A stretch of 64,000 nucleotides of DNA from Nepenthes gracilis (taxonomy: Eukaryota > Streptophyta > Magnoliopsida > Caryophyllales > Nepenthaceae). The notes under the pieces were generated by a model. That model made no database searches. It had not been told where the DNA came from and saw nothing but the letters and a program-made list of their open reading frames with translations. Of the stretch, positions 48,138 through 58,665 are shown in pieces; position 1 is the first letter of the stretch, and each line of letters begins with the position of its first letter. The DNA lies in the NCBI GenBank assembly GCA_033239525.1, contig BSYO01000014.1, forward strand, positions 16,104,021-16,168,020, given 5' to 3'. A program made the translations under genes and the position numbers.

Positions 48138-48440
48138 ATGTTTTCCTCGTCTTCCTCTCCCCGGTTCAGATTCTTCCAAACCGGTCAGGAAAATAATGGT
48201 AAAAAAACCGACAGCAAGCATCATAAGAACCGTCGGCCGTCGCTCCCTACTGTAGGTTTCGGGTCGACTGGAAAATCTTCTCCAAGATCACCTAACGAGG
48301 GAAGAGCAGAGGGAAAACGAGAGAGAGAGAGAGAGAGAGAGAAAGAGATAATATAGCACGCATTTCTTTGGAGATCTAGATTTCATTTTCGGATCTAATT
48401 TTAATAAATTTGGATCTTCCATTTCATTTATCTCTACACA
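48138..48440 (+). other. 5' UTR of AP-2 sigma with a (GA)n tract
   Basis: The region turns C/T- and G-rich compared with upstream DNA. It contains a GA run at about 48320-48350, common in plant leaders. The frame at 48138-48356 reads through the GA run as repeated Glu-Arg and is unlikely to be a product. It ends before the ATG at 48441. Confidence 0.55.
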
Positions 48441-51400
48441 ATGGTAATGCCTTTTTCCCAGATTTTTCCTTCAATGAGTGTATCGATTCGTTATAAACAC
48501 TGATCTCTTCATCTATATATGATTTGAAATGCAGATCCGGTTCATACTGTTACAGAATCGACAAGGTAAGACGCGTCTGGCAAAATACTATGTTCCTCTT
48601 GAGGATTCGGAGAAGCACAGGGTCGAATACGAGGTTCAGTCAATTTCCCTGTTCATCTCCTACGTTTATAATTTCATGTATATTGTGCTGTTCCTTTGTA
48701 TTTGATGCCATCTATTTATATGATTACGATCTCCACAGGTTCATCGCTTGGTAGTAAATAGGGATCCTAAGTTCACAAATTTTGTTGAGGTTAGCCAGTC
48801 TTCAGCTCTTCTCGCTCTTAAGTTTAGACCTTTGACATTTTTATTTTACTCTGTACTTTCTATTGGAATATTTTGTCGTCAATGGTGAATTGTTTTAAAA
48901 TTTTGTTTTTCTGTGAGGGCTGCATATTGCCTTTTCCCCTTCTATAAGCTGATCTCAAATTCATATGAGATGAAAATTGCTGAAACAGCCATTTGCTTGT
49001 TACGAGATTAATTGGGGGATATGATGGACTTTAAATTGTAGATGACTTTTGAGGACTGCGATTGCTTTTTAAATTATCAACATTAGGGAGTACTACAGGG
49101 GCATGCTTAAAATTGTAGCCAGATGAGATTCCTCGTCCCAATTTGATCTTGTTCTTCCAATCTATTATCGATACAACTTTTGTTTTGATATCACTTTTGC
49201 CTATGAGTTTGTTTTGTTTTCTCGCTGGAGCTAGTGGCCAAAATGAGTTGCATTTTTTTGCCATTGTATTCATCCGGTTGGGCCAGTTTTCTTTGTCTTT
49301 TTACCTCTACTGCAGTTTCATACATATTTTGAATATTATTCTTAGAATCTCACAAGATGTGGGAATATTCTGAAATAGATTGTCTTTCTAATTGAGTTTA
49401 AGAGTTAGAGGGCATATGTGGATGAATAGTTTTTTTATTTATCTAATTCTGAATTGATTTGGAGAATATCCAATGGACGTTTCTTTGGGATATTGTCGGA
49501 GATGCTTACCTATAGAGATTGTGAACTAGTTTTTTTCATCCTGCCTTTGTTTAAGGGTATTTTCCTGTGGGACTTCTTTTTTTTTTCACAATCGACAACT
49601 GTGAGATGGTTATGGAGATTCCTGTGAAGAAGATAACTTTGGGACAGTGGTGACTGTGTCAACTATGATGAAGGGCATGTCGGGTGGGTATCTGATGGTA
49701 TTCATAGTTCTTTATGGTGTTCACTGTGAAATCATATTGTATGTGGCAGGATTTGAATACTATGTTTGGTTGGGTCCATTCCTCCCTTTTTCTACTCTAG
49801 TGGGGAGTCCTGGTTAAGTGGCTTCTTTTCTATCACAAGAAGTGAATTGAAACTCTTTATTCTGGAAATGACTCAACAGATTGGGATTTTGATAGGTTTG
49901 TGAATCTTCTAAAGAACTCCATCTATGTTGGGGTATCCTTATTATAGTCAGTTCTAAGTCCAAATAAGGGTTGTGTTCAGTAGCCGATAATCGGTATACA
50001 ACTTTTTTTTTAGTTATTTTGACATGGTTTTGTGACATAAGATTGTTAGGATGTTCTTATGGTGTCTCTCGAATATATTGTTAAATGGAATAGAGCCAAT
50101 GCATCATTATAGGTATAGTGCAAAATGAGCCAGGGTTAATGCATCATGGATGAGTGGGTTAATGCAAGTGGACAAGACATGTAATATGTCACTCTGACCA
50201 GTAACCGTATGGAGGTGGTGGTATATTCTATGATTGTGAAAGAGGATGAACATAGGATACCTATGAGACTAAGTGGGTCAGAGAGAAAGTCAAGGATATT
50301 GAGAGGACAAGCTAGAAGTTTGGGCAAGCTAAATAGAGGTGTAAAATCCATGTCACCAACCTCAATATTGGTTATGAATCTTATAGAGGTCCTTTTGATT
50401 CTCTTTTGGGTATGGATTTGGAGATTTGTGGAGAAGAATCGTTAACAGAGGAGGGTCATTGAGGCAATTTATGGAGTGGACTTTCTTGGCTGGTTTACTT
50501 TGCTATATAAAAGTAGCTATGAGTTCAATTTGTGTAGGAATATTCAAAATAACAAAGCTTCAGCCAGAGCACGTATTTCATTTTCTGTTTGCCTGGGCAA
50601 TTCAGTTGTGTTCTGGCTCGACACTTTGGGGTGGGGGAGCTTTGTTTGGGAGACACTTCCACAGCTTTTCTCAACTTAGCTGCAAACTTGGAAGATACTA
50701 TTGCTGATTATTTTCAGATCAAAAAATGGCAATACTGTTTGTTGTCTGTGGCATTTCTGGGGGGTTCATAATGGAAAGATATTCCATGATCTGCTGCGTT
50801 TTTAAACCATTCTCTCATAGGTGTAATTTCAAATGGAGCTGGAGGACATTTTGCTGGAAATTTGATAAGAATAGTTATTTCTCTGTTTATTCTTTTTACA
50901 TGAGCTGTTGTCCTCTGATAAAGCTTTGCTTCTTTCAACTTCAATCTGGAAACCAAAGATTGCTAGTTAGTGTCACATTTGGGCAAGTGCCTTGCACAAC
51001 CTTCAGAAAGGCATTCTTTGAATATGGATTACACTTTGAATTCAATTTCTAGTTTTCAACTCAAGTTGTAATGTATTTATTCATTGGGTTATTGTACATC
51101 TTGCTTGCGTGCATGGGCAATTATGGTTCATGAAGAAGATTCAAGCCATCATCATGTTCTTCTACAATGGTTCATGGGTGATCCTTTCACTACATGTGTT
51201 CTCTCACTTGTTGAGAAATCTTTTGAAAACAAGCCCTATGGCTACCATTATTTGTTTGAAATATTGTCTTATAGAATGCTCAGTTAAAGTGATCACTTGG
51301 CATGAAAAAAATGAATATGTTCTTGTAACTTATTCTTGGTGTCATTTCATTCCCTGTTGACATGATTGCTAAGGATGGCTCATTTAATTTCTTGCAGTTC

Positions 51401-53209
51401 CGTACACACAAGGTTATCTACAGACGTTATGCAGGATTGTTTTTCTCCATGTGTGTTGATATTACAGATAATGAGCTAGCGTATTTAGAATGCATCCATC
51501 TCTTTGTGGAAATATTGGATCACTTCTTCAGCAATGTGTGTGAGCTGGATTTGGTATTCAACTTCCACAAGGTTTGTAAATTACTGTTCATATTTAGTGT
51601 CGTAAATTGCCTGTAGCAGACATTTTCTGGCATCACTTCTCTTTTTTAATCTACTGCTTTGAGACTGTATTAGTGACCAGAGTAGCATTAGGATGGTCAG
51701 GCTCCTCTTTTGTGATAGAGGTGATGCAAAGGAGTTGGGGGAATTATACTGATCAAAATCTCACTTGGGGCAATTATGAAGGAATTATTCTACTCAATCA
51801 CTTCCTATTGAGGACCTCAAGAGCAAATGAATATAGATTTCTTGGTTTTGAATTTTGTCTTGATGAGAATCTCACTTACGGTGACCATGAAGAAATTATT
51901 ATCCTCAATCTCTTCCCGCTGAGGATCTTGAGAGGAATAGAATAGATCTTGCCCTTAAATGGTATAAATACTGTAAGAGAAGGACCACCTACTGAAATAG
52001 CTTCTTGTTCACGACAGTGATTAACCAGCCACTAGTGCATGTGTACACTTCACCAGCATGCCTTTGTAGCCATAATATGCTAGCATTTGGCACTTTTTCC
52101 TTCACCAGAACTCGTTGCAGTGTTGATTGGTGTTCGAAGTTTTGGCTCCAGTTAGCTGTTGTCGTATTGAATTTTGATTAAACAGTTCTTTTATCAAACA
52201 GCAGTGAGCCCAGTTCTATATTTAGATAACAATAATATGTGAATGTTTGGGATGTCGATTAACAAACATGTATGTCGTCTGCAGGGGTGTCATGGTTTGG
52301 GTATAGGACATGCAAGCCTTTGTGCACTAACAAGCTTGTATTGTTATTATTTCTGTCATTTTCACGCTAGCAATCCCCCCTTTTTTTGAATGTGTAGGTG
52401 TACCTGATACTTGATGAGTTCATTCTCGCAGGAGAGCTTCAAGAAACCAGCAAGAAGGTGGGTGCTTGTATTCAAGTCCCCCCTTTTTTTTTTTGCATTA
52501 ATTTTTCAATAGTAATGATTTCTTCCTACTGCTGTATGTCTATTGCCAAATCATAGTTTTTGCATAATTGGCAGATAACAGTTGTATGATAGATAGAAAG
52601 TAGTCAAAAATTGACCCTCAATATATCAACTCCAACCTTAGATGTCCCTATTGTATATGAAACCCAGAAGAAAAGTCATCTCCGAGTAGGAATAGTGTTT
52701 ATTGAGTTAAAAGTTGTCTCACTACACATGCAGTGGTATTTGTAAGATGTTTTTAGACTGTCTTGAAACTTATTCAGAAAATAGAAGTACTTCATAAAAC
52801 TCCGGAAAGAAAACCTCTTACCAAACTGACAGCCATTAACCGGGGAAATCAAAGTAGGAATGGAAAGCATCGGTTTTCAGAAAAGGGGCCTGAAAATTGG
52901 GTAAACGGTCTCTTTGGGCCTCGAAATTTGTTCGGCTTGAGATTTTTCCATTGAAATGCTGACGCTCCCGTATTCATCCTGGATCAAAATATTTTGATTC
53001 TTCATTGGTTATCTCGTCCAACCTAGTCAAAATGTTCTTGCGTGACCTGTTGTACGTCAATAATCTCCTCTTTTCTCAGAAGATGAAGACGGTCCTTAGA
53101 AATACTTTTGAACTTGGATTGTTTTTTCTCTGCAACTCTCTGCTCATTTCGTCGCTGCTCGTTGCAGGCAATTATAGAGAGGATGGGGGAACTGGAGAAA
53201 CTGGAGTGA
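48441..53209 (+). CDS. AP2S: AP-2 complex subunit sigma (clathrin adaptor small chain), 142 aa
   Basis: This is the small subunit of the AP-2 adaptor, which links clathrin to cargo at the plasma membrane during endocytosis. Six coding segments, 48441-48443, 48535-48633, 48739-48789, 51398-51571, 52398-52457 and 53168-53209, join in phase to 142 residues, the normal family length. The order of blocks is [120 protein letters not shown] and [20 protein letters not shown], ending LE. This is a complete sigma longin-type fold. The first coding exon carries only the ATG: the donor GT follows at once. Intron 3 is long (2608 bases) and holds many meaningless frames. The gene is intact and is expected to be functional. 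Confidence 0.97.
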
Positions 53210-54526
53210 TCATCGATTCCGTTGGATGGGCTTGCATGTTCTGCTGAACCCCGGTTCCCTGTTACTCCTGTGGATTTGACGGTACAGTTTTTGAGACTCC
53301 TAGAGGTTAGTCTGCCTTTAAAGTTGTCATAACATGAACATAACTTTCCTTTCTAACATATAATACAAGTTTTCTTTCCAGCGTATAATACGCTCCTCGT
53401 TATGGTGTTGAACAAAGGTTGATTGTATTTGAAGCTAGGTGCATAAAAATCCTTGTGTTTTCTCAAAACTCTTTTTTGAATTCTTTTGGAGATAGTTGAA
53501 GAATCCAAATCTAATGCAATTTGATACGAATTGATGGGGTTTTATCTCATTTAATCAGATCTTGGTTTGAATTTGGCTAAAACACTGAAATTTTATGATT
53601 AGTATTAGTATTTTTGTGTTGAGCGAGTGCTGTCTTTTTAGTTCAATATAACATATAATTGTAAATATATGAACATATGTAATATTGTTTTAGATTTTAG
53701 CTGTTATTTGTTTACAATTTGAATGAAAATGTGATGGGGTTATAAAATAACTTAATCGGTATACTAAATTGGTTAACCGGTCAAATCAATTCGATTTTGG
53801 TTTCTGATTTTGGGTAAAAATAATTGTTTACGGGTCGATTATTCAAATCTTGAAAATCCCTAGTCCTAATCTTAAAAATGATATCCTTAGTTCTTCCCGT
53901 CAGGACATTTCTTCATTCCACTCACTATCAACTAACTAGTTATAGATTGTTAATATATCCAAAGGGATATACAAATTTATCAATTATATTGTTATATAGA
54001 ACAAATGATATAGATCTATAACAAAATGGCATAAAGTTAGACAAATCTAATAATATAAATTATAGTACATTAGTTAAAATAGGTATTATGCCTGTCACTT
54101 ACCAGAGTATCATTAGAGAAGTGCATTGGTGAGCATGTTAATCATATCCATTATGCACCTTTGAAACTACTTTAATCGCCCCTCATTAATAAACAATTAA
54201 TATTACTTAGTTCACTTACTAAATAGTTCTACAGAAGGTTTATTTTAATAGATTAATATTTCTTATTATATATCTATGTATCATCTTTAAGCTTACATAG
54301 TTCTCTCTTACGTTTAATATTAATTAAATAATTGTGATTGAACATGGCTAACTCTGATTATACACGTAAAGAAAGAAGAGAGAGTGTGTCAGAGAACACA
54401 GAAAAGAATATATGATGAACTCCAAAACAGAAAATGCCGTCCAGATCGACACTAGCAACTGTGTGGGTTGGGATTTGGGGTTTCAATTCAGTGAAACAAA
54501 GCAGAAATCAGATATTGGAACGGGGA
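53210..54526. other. 3' UTR of AP-2 sigma and convergent intergenic DNA
   Basis: The first few hundred bases are the 3' UTR of AP-2 sigma. The remainder is AT-rich. The next gene ends here from the opposite direction, so both genes are convergent. No other feature was seen. Confidence 0.6.
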
Positions 54527-56976
54527 TCAGGAGATTTCATCTTCCTGTCCGTCTTCCACAGGAAATCGCAGATGCTTCCCTTGTGGCGTAGGCAGTCCCC
54601 GGAGGCGCAAGACACTCGTCGGGCACTTGCTCTCGCAGGCAGCTTCTCCAAAATCTTCTCGCTCTTCCACAATTTCATCATCATCAGTATTATACACAAA
54701 TCTTATGTGCTTCCCCACATTCACGTTCATGTTGTTCATTCCTTCACACAGTTCATCAAGCTGTAAAGCGTCATTTTCTTCACCCTCTACATCATAGCAG
54801 CAATCAACCCCTTCTTCTTCTTCGTCGTCGTCTCGGGTACTTACATTAACTTGAATGGACCAAACCGAAGCATCATCGTCGTCTTCAATCAATGGTTTTC
54901 CTTCGCTGAACTCTGCCACAGATGAACAATCTGACAGGGACTCGGACATCTCTGATTTCTTAGAAACATCGAAAAACAGAGACCTTGTGGCGATCGTGCT
55001 CTTCTCTGAATCAACTTCCTCTTCCGCCTAACAGTAAAATATACAAGAACAAAAATATATTATCAAATATTAGAAATCATGAGTGTTTAGAGGATATCAA
55101 CAAATATGGATAAGAAGATTGGTGTAATTTGTCGTATATTCTTCTAATAATAATAAACTACTCATTGTGTGATTTATCATATATTCTTCTAACCTATACA
55201 AAACTACATAGAAAGTAACAATTATAAATATATAGAAAATATTTATAAAATATTTTAATTTTATATTATTATGTATTTAGAAATATGATATTACTATATA
55301 TTATATATGTTTGACATCCCTTTAAACTCAATGAGGTAAATTAAATAGTAATTTAAGTTTGGAAACTAAGTCATAAGACATAATGAAATAAGATTAACAA
55401 GCAACCAATTAGAGATCAGATCAATATCAAAAAATTGCAGAACCTTCAAGGAAAGGAAGACGAGCACAAGTAAGGGATCATCGCTACTAGGTATATGGGA
55501 CAACAAAAAGCTGAATAGGAATGATGCCATGAAGTAAGATTGTCTTTTTTTAACAAGTGGATAGAAAATTATCTATATTTTAATGACTGTTATTAGAAGT
55601 TATCTATTTTAACAATTAAAACAGTATAGGTGTCTATTTTAACTTTTGATACAAGAAATTGTCTATTTCGATCAAAATAGATAGCTATTTGTTTGATTAC
55701 CGATACAAAAAGCCGTCTATTTTAACTATCAAGATGTTTATTTTAACGATCAAGTCAAATCGGCCATTTATTTCAACAGCTAAGAAAGATAATGATCTAT
55801 TTTAATGACCGAATATAAATAGTCATCTATTTCATTGACCGGGCGTAAAAATCCATCTATTTCAACAATTAAGTCAAAGAATCGTCTATTTAAATGATAA
55901 GATAGAGAACAGCCTATTTTAATGATTTTGATGGGAGTCGTCTGTTTTAACAATTAAAAGTATAGAACTTATCTCTAATAATACTTTAGAAATAATGTGT
56001 GTTTAGATGATACCAACAAAGTAGATGAGAATATTAGTATAATTCATTGTTTATTTTTTTAAATAATAGGTCATTTATATAGATTAATTGATATAAAAAA
56101 TATATAAAAAAGTAATAATTACAATATTATGGATAATATTTATATAATATTTACATTTTATAATATTAAATATTTAAATATATTTCTATATTTGATATCA
56201 ACAATCAATATAACACAAGGAAGAACCCATTTTGTTATCTGATCATCGATAAAGCAATCAATCAAACCTTAGGTATCATCGATCGAGCTTCAGTTGGGGA
56301 CTCTGAAGTGGAACCCAACAAGTCATCCTCCACGTTTTCATTGCCAGAGAGGCTCAAGAGTTGGGGTGTATTGGCCGGAGTTGGGGCGAGGAGTCCCATG
56401 GGAGAGTTGAAAAACCTTTTTAGGTTGAAGAAAGGCCTGTTTTTCTCCAATGAGAGCTTAGAAATTTTGTCCTCTTCTTCAACCTTCTGCAACAGAGTCT
56501 TGACTGTTCCTCTAAGCAGGGCCTCACCAGAACCAGGTGTCTTCTTGAACTGATTATTACATTCATTCAAAGCAGACGATAATGGCGTTTCAAATCTTCC
56601 AATTGCTAGCCCAAAAATCGGAGAATCATTCGTTATATCGAATAGAGCGGATCGGTCTTGTATAGTGCTGATTTTCCTGCTTGTTTTTGACAGACCCTTT
56701 TCAGAATCTTCACCCTTCCCTGCAAATTCCCCCACAAAAAATTCAACATTTAAATTTCAACCCTTTTTGCATAAAAGACCCACGTATCCAAATCAACAAA
56801 TTAACAAAACCAACTATAATCCAGACGGGCTGGACACCAAATAATCAAGAATGACATAAAAGAAAGGAAAACTAACTCGAGATGGGAATATTGTTGGTGC
56901 CGTTGGCAGTGCTGCCTAGAGAAGCCAGAGCAGCCTGTGACCTTGTGACTCTTCTTGCAGATGATGGCGTCTCCAT
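54527..56976 (-). CDS. Conserved plant acidic protein, 350 aa, three exons; probable cell-cycle-regulated gene
   Basis: Exons 56976-56877, 56719-56268 and 55027-54527 join in phase. The start METPSSARRVTRSQAALASL is basic. After the first junction it reads IPISRKGEDS. Middle conserved blocks are RSALFDITNDSPIFGLAIG, KKTPGSGEALLRGTVKTLLQ, KVEEEDKISKLSLEK and NSPMGLLAPTPANTPQLL, the last with SP/TP sites that could be kinase targets. Near residue 215 is DASVWSIQVNVS, followed by a strongly acidic part (RDDDEEEEGVDCC) and a C-terminal block VLRLRGLPTPQGKHLRFPVE. There is no membrane span or signal peptide. This block series resembles an uncharacterised plant family, and I cannot name a gene. The acidic body, the SP/TP sites and the promoter suggest a nuclear or mitotic role, which is inference. 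Intron 2 (55028-56267) contains a minisatellite framed by direct repeats. Confidence 0.88.
55066..56200. mobile_element. LTR-like direct repeats enclosing a minisatellite inside intron 2
   Basis: A left copy (about 55066-55300) and a right copy (about 55977-56200) share GTGTTTAGAGGATATCAACA versus GTGTTTAGATGATACCAACA, the blocks AGTAACAATTATAAATAT versus AGTAATAATTACAATAT, and ends with TTTGACATC versus TTTGATATC. Between the copies lie about 240 bases of ordinary sequence and the 30-bp minisatellite. No coding capacity or primer site was recognised. A TRIM-like non-autonomous LTR element is one explanation. A segmental duplication within the intron is another. Confidence 0.5.
55571..55968. 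repeat. Minisatellite, about 14 units of about 30 bp
   Basis: Units share (G/A)TCTATTTTAAC followed by A-TT/ATCAAG-like sequence and an A-rich spacer. Clear 30-base steps are seen at 55790-55890 (GATCTATTTTAATGACCGAA, then CATCTATTTCATTGACCGGG, then CATCTATTTCAACAATTAAG). Units are diverged and some are shortened. Confidence 0.8.
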
Positions 56977-57091
56977 AATCAAGAGAAGACAGAATCGGTC
57001 GCCGGAAAAAGTGAAATTTGCAGCCGGCTTTTCCGACGGCGCGGTTAGAGAACGTAAAGAAGATGGGCACAGGGTAGAGCTATAGAAGTGC

Positions 57092-57099
57092 TATATATG
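57092..57099 (-). promoter_or_regulatory. TATA box of the 350-aa gene
   Basis: The minus strand reads CATATATAG about 120 bases upstream of the ATG at 56976. It allows a leader of about 90 bases, with the MSA-like sites just upstream. Confidence 0.6.
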
Positions 57100-57123
57100 A
57101 ATGCTTGTTTAGAGAACGGGATA

Positions 57124-57134
57124 TGACCGTTGCA
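57124..57134 (-). promoter_or_regulatory. MSA-like element (second site)
   Basis: The minus strand reads TGCAACGGTCA, 10 of 11 positions of the mitosis-specific activator consensus YCYAACGGYYA, with the core AACGG intact. It lies about 30 bases upstream of the TATA box. MSA sites bind three-repeat MYB factors in plant G2/M genes. Confidence 0.65.
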
Positions 57135-57160
57135 GCCTGCACCGGATTTCACTTGGAAAC

Positions 57161-57171
57161 TAGCCGTTAGG
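57161..57171 (-). promoter_or_regulatory. MSA element (perfect consensus)
   Basis: The minus strand reads CCTAACGGCTA, matching YCYAACGGYYA at all 11 positions. It is 37 bases from the second site and in the same orientation as the gene. Confidence 0.75.
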
Positions 57172-57176
57172 AGTAA

Positions 57177-58665
57177 ATTCGAATAGTTACCTGATTATCC
57201 CAATCCGTACAGCTCAATGAGATTTTCATATTTTATTCAGGAAAAAATATAAAATGTTATAAATGTCAAGATGTATAAATATGATTATATAAAGAATAAG
57301 GTAAAAAGATAATAATATTAATAAATATTTAAAAGTTACACTTATAAATATAAGATGATGAAAGAAAATCTATATATTTGATACGATCAATAAAATTTAA
57401 AAATACTTTTACTATCATGAATTATTATACTTAATCGAGTAAATTAACAAAAATAATTATAAATAGTTAACCCTATTGAGTAAAACTCGAATGCATTTGT
57501 GTCGTTTAACTTCTTAATCCATTTAATTTTTTTCTTTTTATTTGTCACTTTTTATTTTTTTTTCTTATACTGTCACACTATTTTATATCTTATTTCTACT
57601 ATGATTGATATATTATATTAAAAAGATGTATAAAATGTATTTCTCGTTCATCCATCAGATAAGAAAAATTTAACAAATGAATTTTAAAACTTAAAAAAAT
57701 CGTATCAATAATTTTTTTTAAAAAAAAATTTAATATTAGGTTAAATATTTAATAAAATACCAATATTTATTAAAAATATATAGAAAATACTATATATAAT
57801 TTTTATATCTTTAGATTTTAACATTACATTTATATCCAAAAATCCATGGCAATTCATGGCTCGAAGTTATGCCAATGAGATCATTTGTACTTATGGATCC
57901 GGGGGACGTCCTTCTCTCTTGTAGAAAAGAACCGTCCTTCTCCTCATCTAAACCGTCGGATTTTTCACACGTTTTGAATGGATAATATAATGTGGACCGT
58001 TCAATTTTAAATTTAATCATCTAAAATACGTAACCGTCGGATTTTACATTCAACGGCCCAGATTAAGAGAAGGACGGTCCTTCTCCACTGGAGAGAATGA
58101 CGCCCCCTCAATTCTGTACCTTATAGCCTGCATTCGCGGGTGGCTTCGTCGTGACAGAAGAATATATGTTGTCTTAATATATAAGAATGGATGCAAAATA
58201 AATATTTTTAAAAGGCTCACAAAATATTAAACGAAAATTAAATTAATTAATCGATGCCACATTTGTATTATTTAAATATTTTCTCGTTTAAATTATCTAA
58301 CATTTTTATACAAATTAATTATACTTACACATTTAAAAAATACAAATAAATCGATTAGTTCAAAAGCTAAATGTACAGGTTTTCAATTAATATTCATAAT
58401 ATCATATTTAGGTGGTATTAGTTATTTTTCATGACTTCATAAAATATTTTATATTACTAATTTAATTAAGAAAAAGCTAAACAAAACTATCATGATAATA
58501 TTAAAAATATCATTATTTTTAATGATAAACAAACAGGAAAAGAAAACGAAGACAGACTGACCTCACAGTCGATCATCAAATGCAACAATTTAGAAAGCAA
58601 CGAACGAAGCAAACGAAACCACTTTACGAAACTGTGCTAACTCGAGAGTTGGTGATTCTGAAAGC
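57177..58665. other. Intergenic DNA between the 350-aa gene and the methyltransferase gene
   Basis: AT-rich DNA with one MITE-like element (57901-58107). The frame at 57811-58020 lies over this element and is not a gene. From about 58540 on, the sequence is the likely 3' UTR of the methyltransferase gene. Confidence 0.55.
57901..58107. mobile_element. MITE-like element with about 75-bp terminal inverted repeats
   Basis: The left arm starts GGGGGACGTCCTTCTCTC. The right arm, reverse-complemented, starts GGGGGCGTCATTCTCTC. Both then carry GTAGAAAAG/GTGGAGAAG, ACCGTCCTTCTC and AACCGTCGGATT/GGCCGTTGAATG. The core ACCGTCCTTCTC appears several times, inside the arms too. Length is 207 bases and there is no coding capacity. 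No matching target duplication was seen, so the edges may be a few bases off. The superfamily is undecided. Confidence 0.72.

Noticed and set aside
50136..51360. Cluster of frames of 60-110 residues
   Set aside because: All lie inside the 2.6-kb intron 3 of AP-2 sigma, overlap in several frames and match no family.
54434..54766. Plus-strand frame opposite exon 3 of the 350-aa gene
   Set aside because: The minus-strand frame has in-phase splice partners and conserved blocks; this one does not.
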